From: Nocardia sp. NBC_01327 | Lineage (GTDB): Bacteria; Actinomycetota; Actinomycetes; Mycobacteriales; Mycobacteriaceae | Length of the DNA stretch: 64,000 nucleotides | NCBI RefSeq assembly: GCF_035958815.1 | Contig: NZ_CP108383.1 | Location: 7,502,001-7,566,000, forward strand | Direction: 5' to 3' | In this document: piece by piece, positions 53,201-61,445 of the stretch | Numbering within the stretch: the first letter of the stretch is position 1 | Layout of the letters: each line of letters starts with the position of its first letter | Notes under the pieces: model-generated | Database searches by the model: none | What the model was told of the DNA's origin: nothing | Seen by the model: only the letters and a program-made list of their open reading frames with translations | Made by a program: the position numbers and the translations under genes

Positions 53201-53775
53201 AATGGTGCGGTGCGCGGCCTTCGCCGAGAACCATTGCTGTGTTCTCTACGAAGTCAATGCCATCGACGTCCAATCCGGCGAGTTCTCCTGCATGGCAACC
53301 GGTATCGGTGAGCATTCGGATGATGGCGGTGTCGCGCAACGCCTCGAAGTCGGTGCCAGCGCATTCGGACAGTAGGGCGCGGAGGGCGTCGTCCGGTGGG
53401 CCCGCTACGAGCTGCTCGGGCGCGTCAGGCAGGGTCATCTTCGCGAATGGGTCTGCCTCGATGATTGTCTTCGGCCGCAAGGTATTTGAAGAACTGTTGC
53501 AGGCTTCGGTACTGGCTGCGGGAGTATTGCGGCGAGAGTGGCGGGCCTGTGCGCCTGTTCGTGCGCGTCAGTAGCGACTCTATGTAGGCGCCGAGGTGCT
53601 CGTAGGTGATGGCCGGCGCGCTGGCCGGCAGCTCGTTCGAAACGAGGTAGTAGATGAGGTAGCCGATGTGAACCAGATAGCCGTCAATGGTGGTCTTACT
53701 GCGGCTCTAACGGCGCGGCCCAGTGGCGAAGTCGTCCTTCAGTTCCCGGAGATCATCCAGGTCGAGTGTCCTCAT
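53201..53775 (-). pseudogene. Broken tyrosine integrase of island unit 2
   Basis: An ATG at 53775 starts MRTLDLDDLRELKDDFATGP and meets an in-frame TAG after two more codons. Beyond it the same strand encodes a SAM-like core-binding domain (HLGAYIESLLTRTNRRTGPP, SQYRSLQQFFKYLAAED), a frameshift, then EADPFAKMTLPDAPEQLV and TAIIRMLTDTGCHAGELAGL. In the last motif the first catalytic arginine (TG-x-R-x-GEL) is histidine. The C-terminal part with HxxR and the tyrosine is gone; the sequence runs straight into the helix-turn-helix remnant. It is clearly inactive. Confidence 0.8.
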
Positions 53776-53875
53776 ACGGGCCGTATTTTACGCGCAGAAT
53801 CCATGGCTCGACGTGCTTTGTGCTTGATCGACCTGGCGGCACTCGATCAGATCCGCGCAGTTCAAAGGGTATAAG

Positions 53876-53949
53876 TGGGGCGGGCGGGGCTCGAACCCGC
53901 GACCAATGGATTATGAGTCCACGGCTCTAACCGACTGAGCTACCGCCCC
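53876..53949 (-). tRNA. tRNA with CAT anticodon (Met or Ile2)
   Basis: 74 nt on the minus strand. Acceptor GGGGCGG pairs with CCGCCCC plus discriminator A. The D-arm (TAGCTCAGTCGGTTAGAGC), anticodon stem GTGGA/TCCAT with loop CTCATAA and T-arm GCGGGTTCGAGCCCCGC are all formed. CAT may mean elongator Met or, after lysidine change, Ile (AUA); I cannot decide from sequence alone. Its 3' end has served as an attachment site, and the gene remains whole because the island restores the 3' part. Confidence 0.93.
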
Positions 53950-54051
53950 TGACCGCGGCGGTGTGCTGCGGGCCTCGCGATGCTACCGCGAGGGTTGGGG
54001 GGATGCCTAGTGGACCCCCGGGTTTCTACGGTGTCGTAGGTTGGGGTGCGG

Positions 54052-54084
54052 AAGACCCCCGGCGGGGATGGCGCCGGGGGTCTT
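54052..54084 (-). terminator. Terminator of the DUF4234 gene
   Basis: Perfect 13-bp stem (54052-54064 with 54072-54084) with a seven-base loop, 48 bases past the stop of the leftward DUF4234 gene. It also shields the tRNA gene from readthrough. Confidence 0.75.
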
Positions 54085-54132
54085 TCGTTGCGGTGGCTCG
54101 GCCCGAATCGGGCGGGGCGGGGCGGGTTTCGG

Positions 54133-54513
54133 TTATTGGGCGAAGCGGTCGGCGATCTTGTTGAGCTCGAGCTGGTAGTAGAGGATGCCGAGGCCGAAGA
54201 CGAAGTTCAGGAGGAAGCCGAGGACCGGGTTGCAGGTGCCCTGCAGGCCCGCCGCCTCCTGGGATTCCTTGATGCGGGTGCCGGTGCGCCAGAAGCTGAT
54301 GATGGCGGCGATTCCGGTCCAGGACAGGAAGATCATCACCAGGAGCGGGCCGGCCACGGGCGCGTCCGGGTCGCGGCGGAGTTCCGCCATCTCCTTGTGA
54401 ATCTTGTAGTACCAGACCAGGAAGTAGATGCCGAGCGTGATGAGCGGCCAGACGAGCCACACCAGCACGGCATTGCGGTTCTTGATCGGGGAGGCCACGA
54501 GGGCAGTGTTCAT
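54133..54513 (-). CDS. DUF4234 family membrane protein
   Basis: 126 residues from the ATG at 54513; the longer frame toward 55104 is a shadow. Three membrane segments are visible: VWLVWPLITLGIYFLVWYYK, GPLLVMIFLSWTGIAAIISF and NPVLGFLLNFVFGLGILYYQ. The KIHKEMAELRRDP loop after the first helix and the LNKIADRF tail are typical of DUF4234. Function unknown. It is divergent from the Ddn-like gene with a 129-base gap. Confidence 0.85.
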   Translation of the reverse strand: MNTALVASPIKNRNAVLVWLVWPLITLGIYFLVWYYKIHKEMAELRRDPDAPVAGPLLVMIFLSWTGIAAIISFWRTGTRIKESQEAAGLQGTCNPVLGFLLNFVFGLGILYYQLELNKIADRFAQ

Positions 54514-54642
54514 TTCTTCGATCCTGTTGTTGTCGACCGGAATTGGAGGCTCCGGCAGCGCGAGCAAGGCCACCGTATCGGCGGCTTCATGATCAGATCG
54601 TGAACCGCATAGGCTGGCGTTAACCGCGCAACAGGAGGAACC

Positions 54643-55071
54643 ATGGCGAATCTGTTCGTGAACGTGCTTCGAGGCCACCAATGGCTGTACGAGAACACCG
54701 GCGGGCTCGTCGGGCACCGGCTGCTCTTCGGCAATCCGACGCTGCTGCTGCGGACGGTCGGCCGCAAGACCGGGCAGCCGCGCACCTCGGCGCTGACCTA
54801 TGCCAAGGACGGCAAGGACTACCTGGTGACCGCCTCCAATGGCGGCTCCTCGAAGCCGCCGGGCTGGCTGGCGAATGTGAAGGCCGCCCCGGAGGTCGAG
54901 ATCCAGGTCGGCACCACCAAGATCCAGGTGACGGCACACCCCACCTATCCGGATGATCCGGACTACGCGCGGCGATTCGCGCTGGTCGACAAGGTCAACG
55001 GAGGCCGGTACGCGGAGTATCAGAAGAAGACGTCCCGGCCGATCGCGGTGGTCGTACTCAGCCCGCGTTGA
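54643..55071 (+). CDS. F420-dependent nitroreductase-like (Ddn/FDOR-B) protein
   Basis: 142 residues with an AGGAGG site. The split beta-barrel FDOR family is shown by HRLLFGNPTLLLRTVGRKTG, PRTSALTYAKDGKDYLVTAS, NGGSSKPPGWLANVKAAPEV and EIQVGTTKIQVTA. These segments bind deazaflavin F420 in M. tuberculosis Ddn and its relatives. It probably reduces quinones or other small electrophiles; substrate unknown. The presence of F420-type proteins fits a mycobacteria/nocardia genome. Confidence 0.92.
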   Translation: MANLFVNVLRGHQWLYENTGGLVGHRLLFGNPTLLLRTVGRKTGQPRTSALTYAKDGKDYLVTASNGGSSKPPGWLANVKAAPEVEIQVGTTKIQVTAHPTYPDDPDYARRFALVDKVNGGRYAEYQKKTSRPIAVVVLSPR

Positions 55072-55150
55072 CCCCGGATTGCCGCGCCGGGTGACCACGC
55101 ACACGGCGCGGCTTGTTGGACAGGTGAGTTAAGGGTCGGTTATCCTCTGC

Positions 55151-55273
55151 GTCGAGGGGAGTACTTCCCAAGAATCATTCCGGTCAGTACGGATTGCGCC
55201 ATCGCGATCCCCGGGTGGTTGCCCGAGGACACGGGTGAAGGAGACCTCAGGCGGTTTTTCCTGCCCGAGGAGG
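55151..55273 (+). ncRNA. yybP-ykoY-type (manganese) riboswitch upstream of terC
   Basis: The leader contains GAGGGGAGTACTTCCC near 55154 and GGGTGAAGGAGACCTC at 55233-55248, the two conserved loops (GGGGAGTA and GAGACC) of this class. GAGG at 55154-55157 can pair with CCTC at 55245-55248 to form P1. The same CCTCAGGC (55245-55252) can instead pair with GCCCGAGG (55263-55270), covering the GAGGAGG ribosome-binding site of terC at 55267-55273. Metal binding would free the site, so terC would be made when Mn is high. The class call is from remembered consensus. Confidence 0.75.
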
Positions 55274-55279
55274 TCCTGA

Positions 55280-56305
55280 ATGAGTCCCGAACTTTCACTA
55301 TTCGCAAGTCCCGCGGTAATCCACACCATCGGCACACCGTGGTTGTGGGGCGGCACCATCGCCGTCGTCCTGGCCCTGCTGGTCATGGACTTCGCGATCA
55401 CCCGCCGCCCGCACGAAGTGTCCATGCGCGAGGCCATCGGCTGGACCGTCTTCTATATCGCCCTGCCGATCGCGTTCGGCATCTTCCTGTGGGCCGGCCA
55501 CGGCTCCACCACCGGCATGGAATTCTTCACCGGATATCTGCTGGAGAAGTCGCTGTCGGTCGACAACCTCTTCGTCTTCATGCTGCTGCTGTCGGCCTTC
55601 GCGGTCCCGGCGGCGCTGGCGCAGCGAGTCCTGCTGTACGGCATCGCCGGAGCGCTGGTCCTGCGCGGCATCTTCATCGCGCTGGGCGCCGCGGCCCTGG
55701 CCACACTGGATTGGGCGTTCCTGCTGTTCGGCCTGATCCTGCTGGTCACCGCCGTGAAGCTGCTGGCCGACGCGGCCGGCGGGCACGAGCAGGAGGTCGA
55801 CGTATCGTCGATGAAGTCGGTCAAGCTGATGCGCCGGTTCATGCCCGTCACCGACGACTATCAGGGCACCCGCATGACCGTCCGACAGGCCGGTCGCCGC
55901 GCACTCACCCCGCTCGCCCTGGTGGTGGCCGCGGTCATGGCCACCGACCTCGTCTTCGCCGTCGACTCCGTCCCCGCGGTCTACGGCGTCACCGGTGACC
56001 CGTTCCTGGTGTTCGCCACCAACGCCTTCGCGCTACTCGGTTTGCGCGCACTGTATTTCGTGCTGCACGCCGCGCTGTCGCGACTGGTGCACCTGGCCTA
56101 CGGCCTGGCCGCCATTCTCGCCTTCATCGGCGTGAAGCTGGTGCTGCACTGGGCGCACGGCATCTGGAGCGGCGTACCCCAGATCCCCACCGCCACCTCA
56201 CTGGTGTTCATCGTGGTGGTGCTGGCGACGGTCACCTTCACCAGCCTGCGCGCAACCCGCGGAGAACAGCGGCATGCGGGCGAGGAGCCCACTGTCGTAC
56301 CGTGA
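55280..56305 (+). CDS. terC: TerC-family membrane protein, probable manganese exporter
   Basis: 341 residues with about nine membrane helices. The TerC signature is complete: GWTVFYIALPIAFGIFLWAG, FFTGYLLEKSLSVDNLFVFM with the acidic metal site ESLSVDN-type, and VMATDLVFAVDSVPAVYGVT with the second D-x-x-F-A-x-D-S motif. TNAFALLGLRALYFVL completes it. Family members export Mn2+ (Alx, MeeF/MeeY) or load it onto exported proteins. The riboswitch directly upstream supports the manganese role. The central loop has an acidic/His patch (GGHEQEVD). Confidence 0.93.
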   Translation: MSPELSLFASPAVIHTIGTPWLWGGTIAVVLALLVMDFAITRRPHEVSMREAIGWTVFYIALPIAFGIFLWAGHGSTTGMEFFTGYLLEKSLSVDNLFVFMLLLSAFAVPAALAQRVLLYGIAGALVLRGIFIALGAAALATLDWAFLLFGLILLVTAVKLLADAAGGHEQEVDVSSMKSVKLMRRFMPVTDDYQGTRMTVRQAGRRALTPLALVVAAVMATDLVFAVDSVPAVYGVTGDPFLVFATNAFALLGLRALYFVLHAALSRLVHLAYGLAAILAFIGVKLVLHWAHGIWSGVPQIPTATSLVFIVVVLATVTFTSLRATRGEQRHAGEEPTVVP

Positions 56306-56308
56306 ATC

Positions 56309-56803
56309 ATGGTGCTGCAACGCTTCCGGCGTCCACGGCTGGATGAACTGAATCGAGTCGTGGACGCCCTGGAACTCCCGGAGGCTGTGTACAAGACCTG
56401 CCCCTGGCAGCCCCGGGAACTCGTGGAAACCGGTCTGCGGCAATGGTTGCGCTGCTGCGGAGCCGCCATGCGGGACGATCAGGTGATCGGTATGCCTTCT
56501 CATGCGGTGGACGAAGCGTGGCACGGGCTCATCCTCTGCACCCTGCGGTACGCGCGATTCTGCGACGCGGCGTACGGGCGATTCCTGCACCATTTCCCGG
56601 AGGGTGAGGGCTCCCGCGGTACGAACGCGGACTCGATGGCGGATCAGCTCGGGCGCACCGTGGTGGCCTGGTCCATGGTGGCGCGCCGTGGTGAGCGGTG
56701 TGTGCTGTGGAATCTGGATACGGTTGCAGGAGTGGATAACCCGTGGGGCATCCCGCCCGAGCGGGTGGCAGCCATCGAGCAGGCACAGCCGGCCCACGAC
56801 TGA
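56309..56803 (+). CDS. GRDP-like (DUF1399-type) small protein
   Basis: 164 residues, starting three bases after terC. The core MPSHAVDEAWHGLILCTLRY followed by ARFCDAAYGRFLHHFPEGEG matches the HxxDxxWHxHxL-like pattern of glycine-rich-domain proteins (DUF1399) of plants and bacteria: conserved H-x-VDE-x-WH, then FC and HHxP. It is soluble. Bacterial relatives often lie beside a short Gly-rich membrane protein, as here (next gene, opposite strand). Function unknown. It is probably cotranscribed with terC. Confidence 0.7.
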   Translation: MVLQRFRRPRLDELNRVVDALELPEAVYKTCPWQPRELVETGLRQWLRCCGAAMRDDQVIGMPSHAVDEAWHGLILCTLRYARFCDAAYGRFLHHFPEGEGSRGTNADSMADQLGRTVVAWSMVARRGERCVLWNLDTVAGVDNPWGIPPERVAAIEQAQPAHD

Positions 56804-56824
56804 ACCGAGCTGCCGGACGGCGGC

Positions 56825-57151
56825 TCAGTTACCGCCACCGCCACCACCCCCGCAGCCCCCGCCACCGCAACCACTGCCGCCACCGCACCCGCCGCCACCA
56901 CAGCCACTACCCCCGCCGCACCCGCTATGGCCCCCGCCGCACCCGTGCCCGCCGTGGCTGTGCCCGCCGTGGCTGTGCCCGCCGCCGGATCCCCCGTAGT
57001 AACCGCCGGAACTGGAGGATCCGCCCGAATCTCCGTAAGAACCGCTGCCCCAGCGCCTTCGGTTCCTGCGCCGCCCTGCTTGGCGATCCATCCGAATGAA
57101 CACCGCCAGTACCGCGATCAAGAACGCGCCCATCACCACTATCCCGGTCAT
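56825..57151 (-). CDS. Single-pass membrane protein with Gly/His/Cys-rich tail
   Basis: 108 residues from the ATG at 57151 (GGGAGGG site); the frame continues to 57181. One membrane helix (MTGIVVMGAFLIAVLAVFIR) is followed by a basic stretch (DRQAGRRRNRRRW) and a C-terminal 70-residue tail of Gly with regularly placed His and Cys (GGHSHGGHSHGGHGCGGGHS; GCGGGSGCGGGGCGGGSGCG). The tail could bind metal ions or form an adhesive glycine-rich wall. The DNA of the tail is a GC-rich near-repeat and may vary by slippage. It is convergent with the GRDP-like gene. Confidence 0.75.
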   Translation of the reverse strand: MTGIVVMGAFLIAVLAVFIRMDRQAGRRRNRRRWGSGSYGDSGGSSSSGGYYGGSGGGHSHGGHSHGGHGCGGGHSGCGGGSGCGGGGCGGGSGCGGGGCGGGGGGGN

Positions 57152-57384
57152 CAGCTCTCGCCCTCCCCTGCCGAACGGCAATCGTCGTGCTATAGCCGAA
57201 AGCTACCGGCCCCCCGATCGCTTCGACAGCCCCCTCAATTCGGGGAATCCCCCCTGGTGTGAACCACGTTTGCGCTGGGTACGAATCTCCCGCGCCACGG
57301 CAGCGACGACCGCGCGGCCACGGCGGCGATGCCCGCACCCCGGCAGCACCCCGTGCACACTCGCGAGCCAGGACAGAGATGGGT

Positions 57385-57414
57385 GTGCCCCCTGCGGATA
57401 TTCGCAGGGGGCAC
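57385..57414 (-). terminator. Terminator of the EphD operon
   Basis: Perfect 12-bp stem (57385-57396 with 57403-57414) and six-base loop, 25 bases after the stop of the leftward ephD-like gene. The 200 bases between this and the Gly-rich gene hold no evident gene. Confidence 0.75.
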
Positions 57415-57438
57415 ATGCTTACTCAGTAGTCCGCGCGG

Positions 57439-59205
57439 CTACGTCAGCTTCACCCGCGCCGCGAAAAAGCGGGCGACGGTCGGCGCGAAGCGGTTGAACC
57501 GGTACTGCAACCACGCCTCGGGCGTCACCGGCACGATGTCACGTCCCTGTTCGACAGCCTTGACGATCTGCGCCGCGACCTTCTCCGGCCCGTAGCGGCG
57601 CGCCGCGTAGAGCTTGTCGAAGCGCTCCTGCTTGGCTGCCTCCTCCTCGGCGGAAACGCCCGAGAAGCGGGTGGTGGCAACGATATTGGTGTGCACGATG
57701 CCGGGGCAGATGGTGTGCACGCCGATGTTCTTGCCCGCCAGTTCGGCGCGCAGGCAGTCGGAGAACATGAAGACAGCGGACTTGCTGGTGGAGTACGCCG
57801 AGAAACCACGCTGCGGGGTGTACGCCGCCATGCTGGAGAGATTCACGATATGGCCGCCGAGCCCGCGCTCGGCCATGGCTTTGCCGAACGCCCGGCAGCC
57901 GTTGATCACGCCGTGCAGGTTGATATTGAGCACCCGATCGAATTCGGCTGCGGGAGTGTCGAAGAAGTCTCCCGCCTGCCCGATCCCCGCATTGTTGATG
58001 AGGATGTCCGGCACCCCGTGCGCGGCGATCACCGTGGCAGCGTGCTCATCGACGGCCGCCGCGGAGGACACGTCCAGCTGGTACGCATGCGCCGTACCAC
58101 CTTCGCGGGCAATGAGTTCCGCGGTCTCCTTGGCGGAGTCGAGGTTGATGTCCGACAGCACCACCTCGGCGCCGCCGCGCGCGAAGGCGAGCGCCGTCTC
58201 GCGCCCGATGCCACTGCCGCCGCCGGTGATGACCAGCAGCTGATCCTCGAAAGCCCTTTTCTCCCTGCCGACTTCGGCACGCCGCAGCGTGCGCGGGGTA
58301 TCCCCGGTGCGCAGCGAATCGATGAGTTCGGCGGTGGAGGTGGCCAGCAGCTCGGGATGCGAGAACGGCAGCCAGTGCCCGCCGCCGACCTCACGCCGGT
58401 ACAGGTTGGGCGCGTACTCCTTGGTGTCGGCATATCCGGCCGGCCGCACCGCCACATCGCGGCGAGCGATGATGAGCTGCACCGGAACCTCGGTGCGGCG
58501 ATCCCGCGGACCGGCCATGCGCTGCACGATATTCGCCCGGTAGATGCGCATCCCGTCGAAGAAGTCGCGCCGGAACTCGGGCCCGAATTTGATGTTCTCC
58601 GGCGAGGTGTCGTTCATCAGCCCGACAAACCGCGACCACACCTTCTCGGTGCCCAGCGGCCGCAGCACCACCTTCGGCAGCCCGGGCGTCATGAACAACC
58701 CGGTGTAGGCCGAGGACAGCAGCTGGGTGAACGGGCCCCACACCTTGCCGCGCGAGAGATCGGCACGCACCCAGGCGCCCATATGATCCAGGTTCGGCCC
58801 GGACACCGAGGTGAAAGACGCTACGCGCGTGGCGGCTTCGGGCTCGCACACCGCCTCCCACATCTCCACCGAACCCCAGTCGTGCGCCAGGATGTGCACC
58901 GGCTTATCGGGGCTCACCGCCTCGGCGACGGCGAAGAAATCGGCGGCGAAATGCTCGAGCCGGTAGTCCTCGGTGCGGTCGGTACGCGTGGAGCGACCGT
59001 GTCCGCGGGTGTCATAGGTGACCACGTGGAAGCGGTCGGCCAGCAGCGGCACCACCCGATCCCACAGGTGATTGTCATCGGGCCAACCATGCACAAGCAC
59101 AACGGTTTCAGCGGACGGCTCACCGTATTCGTAGACGGCGATATCGAATTCACCACTGCGCACGATGCGCTCGTCGGCAGCGATGACTGGCGTTTGATCG
59201 GTCAC
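57439..59205 (-). CDS. ephD: EphD-like fusion: alpha/beta hydrolase plus short-chain dehydrogenase
   Basis: 588 residues from the GTG at 59205 (AGGAG six bases upstream). Residues 1-290 are an epoxide-hydrolase-type fold with VLVHGWPDDNHLWDRVV (oxyanion HGWP), nucleophile Asp in LAHDWGSVEMWEAV and a late His in GGHWLPFSHPEL. Residues 310-588 are an SDR with VITGGGSGIGRETALAFARG, NNAG and the YSTSK catalytic pair. M. tuberculosis EphD (Rv2214c) has the same fusion and affects mycolic acid modification. It is the last gene of a three-gene operon, 20 bases after the reductase. Confidence 0.92.
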   Translation of the reverse strand: MTDQTPVIAADERIVRSGEFDIAVYEYGEPSAETVVLVHGWPDDNHLWDRVVPLLADRFHVVTYDTRGHGRSTRTDRTEDYRLEHFAADFFAVAEAVSPDKPVHILAHDWGSVEMWEAVCEPEAATRVASFTSVSGPNLDHMGAWVRADLSRGKVWGPFTQLLSSAYTGLFMTPGLPKVVLRPLGTEKVWSRFVGLMNDTSPENIKFGPEFRRDFFDGMRIYRANIVQRMAGPRDRRTEVPVQLIIARRDVAVRPAGYADTKEYAPNLYRREVGGGHWLPFSHPELLATSTAELIDSLRTGDTPRTLRRAEVGREKRAFEDQLLVITGGGSGIGRETALAFARGGAEVVLSDINLDSAKETAELIAREGGTAHAYQLDVSSAAAVDEHAATVIAAHGVPDILINNAGIGQAGDFFDTPAAEFDRVLNINLHGVINGCRAFGKAMAERGLGGHIVNLSSMAAYTPQRGFSAYSTSKSAVFMFSDCLRAELAGKNIGVHTICPGIVHTNIVATTRFSGVSAEEEAAKQERFDKLYAARRYGPEKVAAQIVKAVEQGRDIVPVTPEAWLQYRFNRFAPTVARFFAARVKLT

Positions 59206-59225
59206 GATCTTCTCCTGAGAGGGTG

Positions 59226-60335
59226 TCACAGGTCCAGGACCAAACGGTCACCGGCGCAACGGGATACACAGATGAGCATGTCGCCGGCGGCCCGTTCGCC
59301 GTCGGTGAGCACGGTGTCGCGATGGTCGACGTCACCGGCGAGCGTATTGACCCGGCAGGTGCGGCAGAAACCCTGCCGGCACGAATACGGGCTGTCGGGG
59401 CGGACTTTCAGCACCTCTTCGAGCACCGACTTGTCGGCGGGAATGTCGATGACCTCGCCGGTGCGCGCGAGCTGCACCTGGAAAGCGGTGCCGTTCACCA
59501 CCGGCGGCGGCGAGAAGCGCTCGGAATACAGTTCCACGCCCGGCATATCGCGCACCGAATCGGCGATGGCCTGCGTCATGACCACGGGTCCGCAGCAGTA
59601 GACGGACGTATCGGTCCCGACACCGGCCAGCAGTTCGGCGGCGGTGGGTATGCCGTGCTCGTCATCGGTGCGGACGGTGACGCGATGCCCGAAGGATTCC
59701 ACCTCCGACAGGAACGGAATGGTGTCGCGACTGCGCCCGGCGTACACCATGGTCCAGTCCACGCCGAGCCGATGCGCCATGCGCACCATCGGCAGGATCG
59801 GGGTGATGCCGATACCGCCCGCCACGAAATGCACTCGCGCGGCAGAGGATCCATATCCGGGCAGTACGAAGGGGAACGCATTGCGCGGCCCGCGCACCGT
59901 CACCAGAGTGCCCACGGTCAGCGAATCGTGCACCTCGAGCGATCCGCCGCCGCCATTCGGTATGCGGCGCACCGCGATTCGATAGGCGTGCCGATCCGCC
60001 GGATCACCGCACAGCGAGTACTGCCGCACCCGCCCCGACGGCAGTTCCAGATCCAGGTGCGCACCCGGCCGCCATTCGGGCAGCGCCCGCCCGTCGGCCG
60101 CGGTGAACATGAGGCTGATGACATCGGTGTCGTGCGCTTCGACCCGGCGCTGCACCAGCACCAGCGGCAGCCGCCGATCATCGACCCGCGCGGGCGGTTC
60201 GTGCCGGTTCACCAGGGTGGTCCAGCGCAGCCGCGTCTCCGCGATGGCATCGAGCACGCGGGTGGCGCGGTCGGAACGCCCCTTCCCGTACAGGTCGAGC
60301 GGCGGCTGCGCGGGAACCGGTCGGCTCCCGCTCAC
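59226..60335 (-). CDS. Ferredoxin reductase-like protein (FMN/NAD/2Fe-2S, phthalate dioxygenase reductase type)
   Basis: 369 residues from the GTG at 60335, which overlaps the stop of the upstream gene (GTGA). The flavin domain shows GRVRQYSLCGDP (RxYSL), the NAD domain FVAGGIGITPILPMV and YCCGP, and the C-terminus a plant-type 2Fe-2S centre (SPYSCRQGFCRTCRVNTLAG with the fourth Cys in LICVSRC). It would pass electrons from NAD(P)H to an oxygenase or di-iron partner. Coupled translation with the PF10118-like gene suggests that protein is the partner. Confidence 0.92.
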   Translation of the reverse strand: MSGSRPVPAQPPLDLYGKGRSDRATRVLDAIAETRLRWTTLVNRHEPPARVDDRRLPLVLVQRRVEAHDTDVISLMFTAADGRALPEWRPGAHLDLELPSGRVRQYSLCGDPADRHAYRIAVRRIPNGGGGSLEVHDSLTVGTLVTVRGPRNAFPFVLPGYGSSAARVHFVAGGIGITPILPMVRMAHRLGVDWTMVYAGRSRDTIPFLSEVESFGHRVTVRTDDEHGIPTAAELLAGVGTDTSVYCCGPVVMTQAIADSVRDMPGVELYSERFSPPPVVNGTAFQVQLARTGEVIDIPADKSVLEEVLKVRPDSPYSCRQGFCRTCRVNTLAGDVDHRDTVLTDGERAAGDMLICVSRCAGDRLVLDL

Positions 60336-61237
60336 GAGGCCATGGCTCGGGCAGCCGGCGACTGCGCGAGATAGGCGATGGCCTGCGCGCTCGAACCCAC
60401 GGGCTCGGGGGTGTACCCGGGCTTGAAGGTCGACAGGGCACTGATCAGCAGCGACGGAATGCCGGGTACCGCACCCCGCCACATCGAGGCGAAGATGCGG
60501 GCGACCAGCACCGGGTACCGGTGATTGGGCAGCGACGGATCCTGATGCACCAGATACTTGGTGCCGCGCAGCAGCAGTGCGATGAAGATCGGGAAGACGA
60601 TCAGCATGAGCGCACCACGCCGCAGATATCCGACCCCGAAGTACTCGGCCACATCGTGCGCGACCATGCGGTGTTCGACCTCTTCGGCCCCGTGCCAGCG
60701 GAACAGATCCAGCATCTGCGGATCGGCGTCGAACTTCTCCAGATCGGCATTGAGCACCCAGTCACCGAGGAAGGCGAAGAAGTGCTCGAGCGTGGCGATG
60801 ACGCCGAGCCGCTCCACCAGCACCTGCTGCTGGGCGGCGGCGGAACCCATCTCACGGTGGCCGAGGGTCTTGCGGAACAGGTATTCCGCCTGTCGCACAT
60901 ACGGTTCCACATCGATGCCGTGCGTCGCGAGCACCTCTTCGAGGGCGCCGTTATGGCTCTCGGCGTGCATGGATTCCTGGCCGATGAAGCCGATCATGGC
61001 CTCGCGCAGCTTCTCGTCCCGGACGAGTTCGAGCGCTTCCCCGTAGGTCACCAGGAACATGCGCTCACCCTCAGGCAGCAGCATGCTGAGGGCGTTCAGT
61101 ACATGGGAGGCGATCGGTTCGGCGGTCATCCACACCGGGGCGGTATTGGACCAGTCGAAGTGCACGTTGCGGGCGTGCAGGGCTACCTCACCGGGTTCGG
61201 TCACCGGCCGGCGGCCCAGTTTCGGAAGTAGCTTCAT
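60332..61237 (-). CDS. PF10118-like metal-dependent hydrolase, di-iron-type helical protein
   Basis: 301 residues from the ATG at 61237 with AGGAG upstream. The family, annotated as metal-dependent hydrolase, has a ferritin-like helical bundle: E and H in IGFIGQESMHAESHNGALEE, E in VIATLEHFFAFLGDWVLN and EE-x-x-H in FRWHGAEEVEHRMVAHDVAE. These are the ligands expected for a di-iron centre. One membrane-like segment (ALMLIVFPIFIALLLRGTKY) follows. With the reductase and EphD genes it forms a likely oxidative pathway acting on a fatty or hydrophobic substrate (inference). Confidence 0.85.
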   Translation of the reverse strand: MKLLPKLGRRPVTEPGEVALHARNVHFDWSNTAPVWMTAEPIASHVLNALSMLLPEGERMFLVTYGEALELVRDEKLREAMIGFIGQESMHAESHNGALEEVLATHGIDVEPYVRQAEYLFRKTLGHREMGSAAAQQQVLVERLGVIATLEHFFAFLGDWVLNADLEKFDADPQMLDLFRWHGAEEVEHRMVAHDVAEYFGVGYLRRGALMLIVFPIFIALLLRGTKYLVHQDPSLPNHRYPVLVARIFASMWRGAVPGIPSLLISALSTFKPGYTPEPVGSSAQAIAYLAQSPAARAMAS

Positions 61238-61383
61238 CGATACTCCTGGTGTCGAGTTCTTGACAGCGTTGTCGGTGACCCGGGTGAGCAGACCCACAGT
61301 CGCCTGTTGCTTCGTGAGCGTAGCAATATTCTACGCGTACATGAAACCCACGGTTACAGCTAAAACGCGAACAAGTCGAGAAC

Positions 61384-61413
61384 GGCCCCGCTGCACAGTG
61401 CGTCAGCGGGGCC
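61384..61413 (-). terminator. Terminator of the APC permease gene
   Basis: Perfect 10-bp stem GGCCCCGCTG with CAGCGGGGCC and a ten-base loop, 32 bases after the stop of the leftward permease gene and ahead of the operon promoter region (61238-61380). Confidence 0.75.
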
Positions 61414-61445
61414 GGGCGGCTTTCGAGAAGGTCAGTGGGAGCGCG

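Larger units (their letters stand above)
45783..53923. mobile_element. Tandem genomic island at a tRNA(CAT) gene
   Basis: Bounded by repeats of the tRNA 3' segment at 45783-45822, 46535-46581 and within the tRNA at about 53876-53923. Two units are visible. Unit 1 (about 0.75 kb) holds one small exported protein and an integrase remnant. Unit 2 (about 7.3 kb) holds two immunity-like genes, a polymorphic toxin, a broken helix-turn-helix gene and a broken integrase. Both units end with the same integrase N-terminus about 97 bp from the following tRNA segment. With both integrases broken, the island looks unable to excise without help. Confidence 0.85.
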
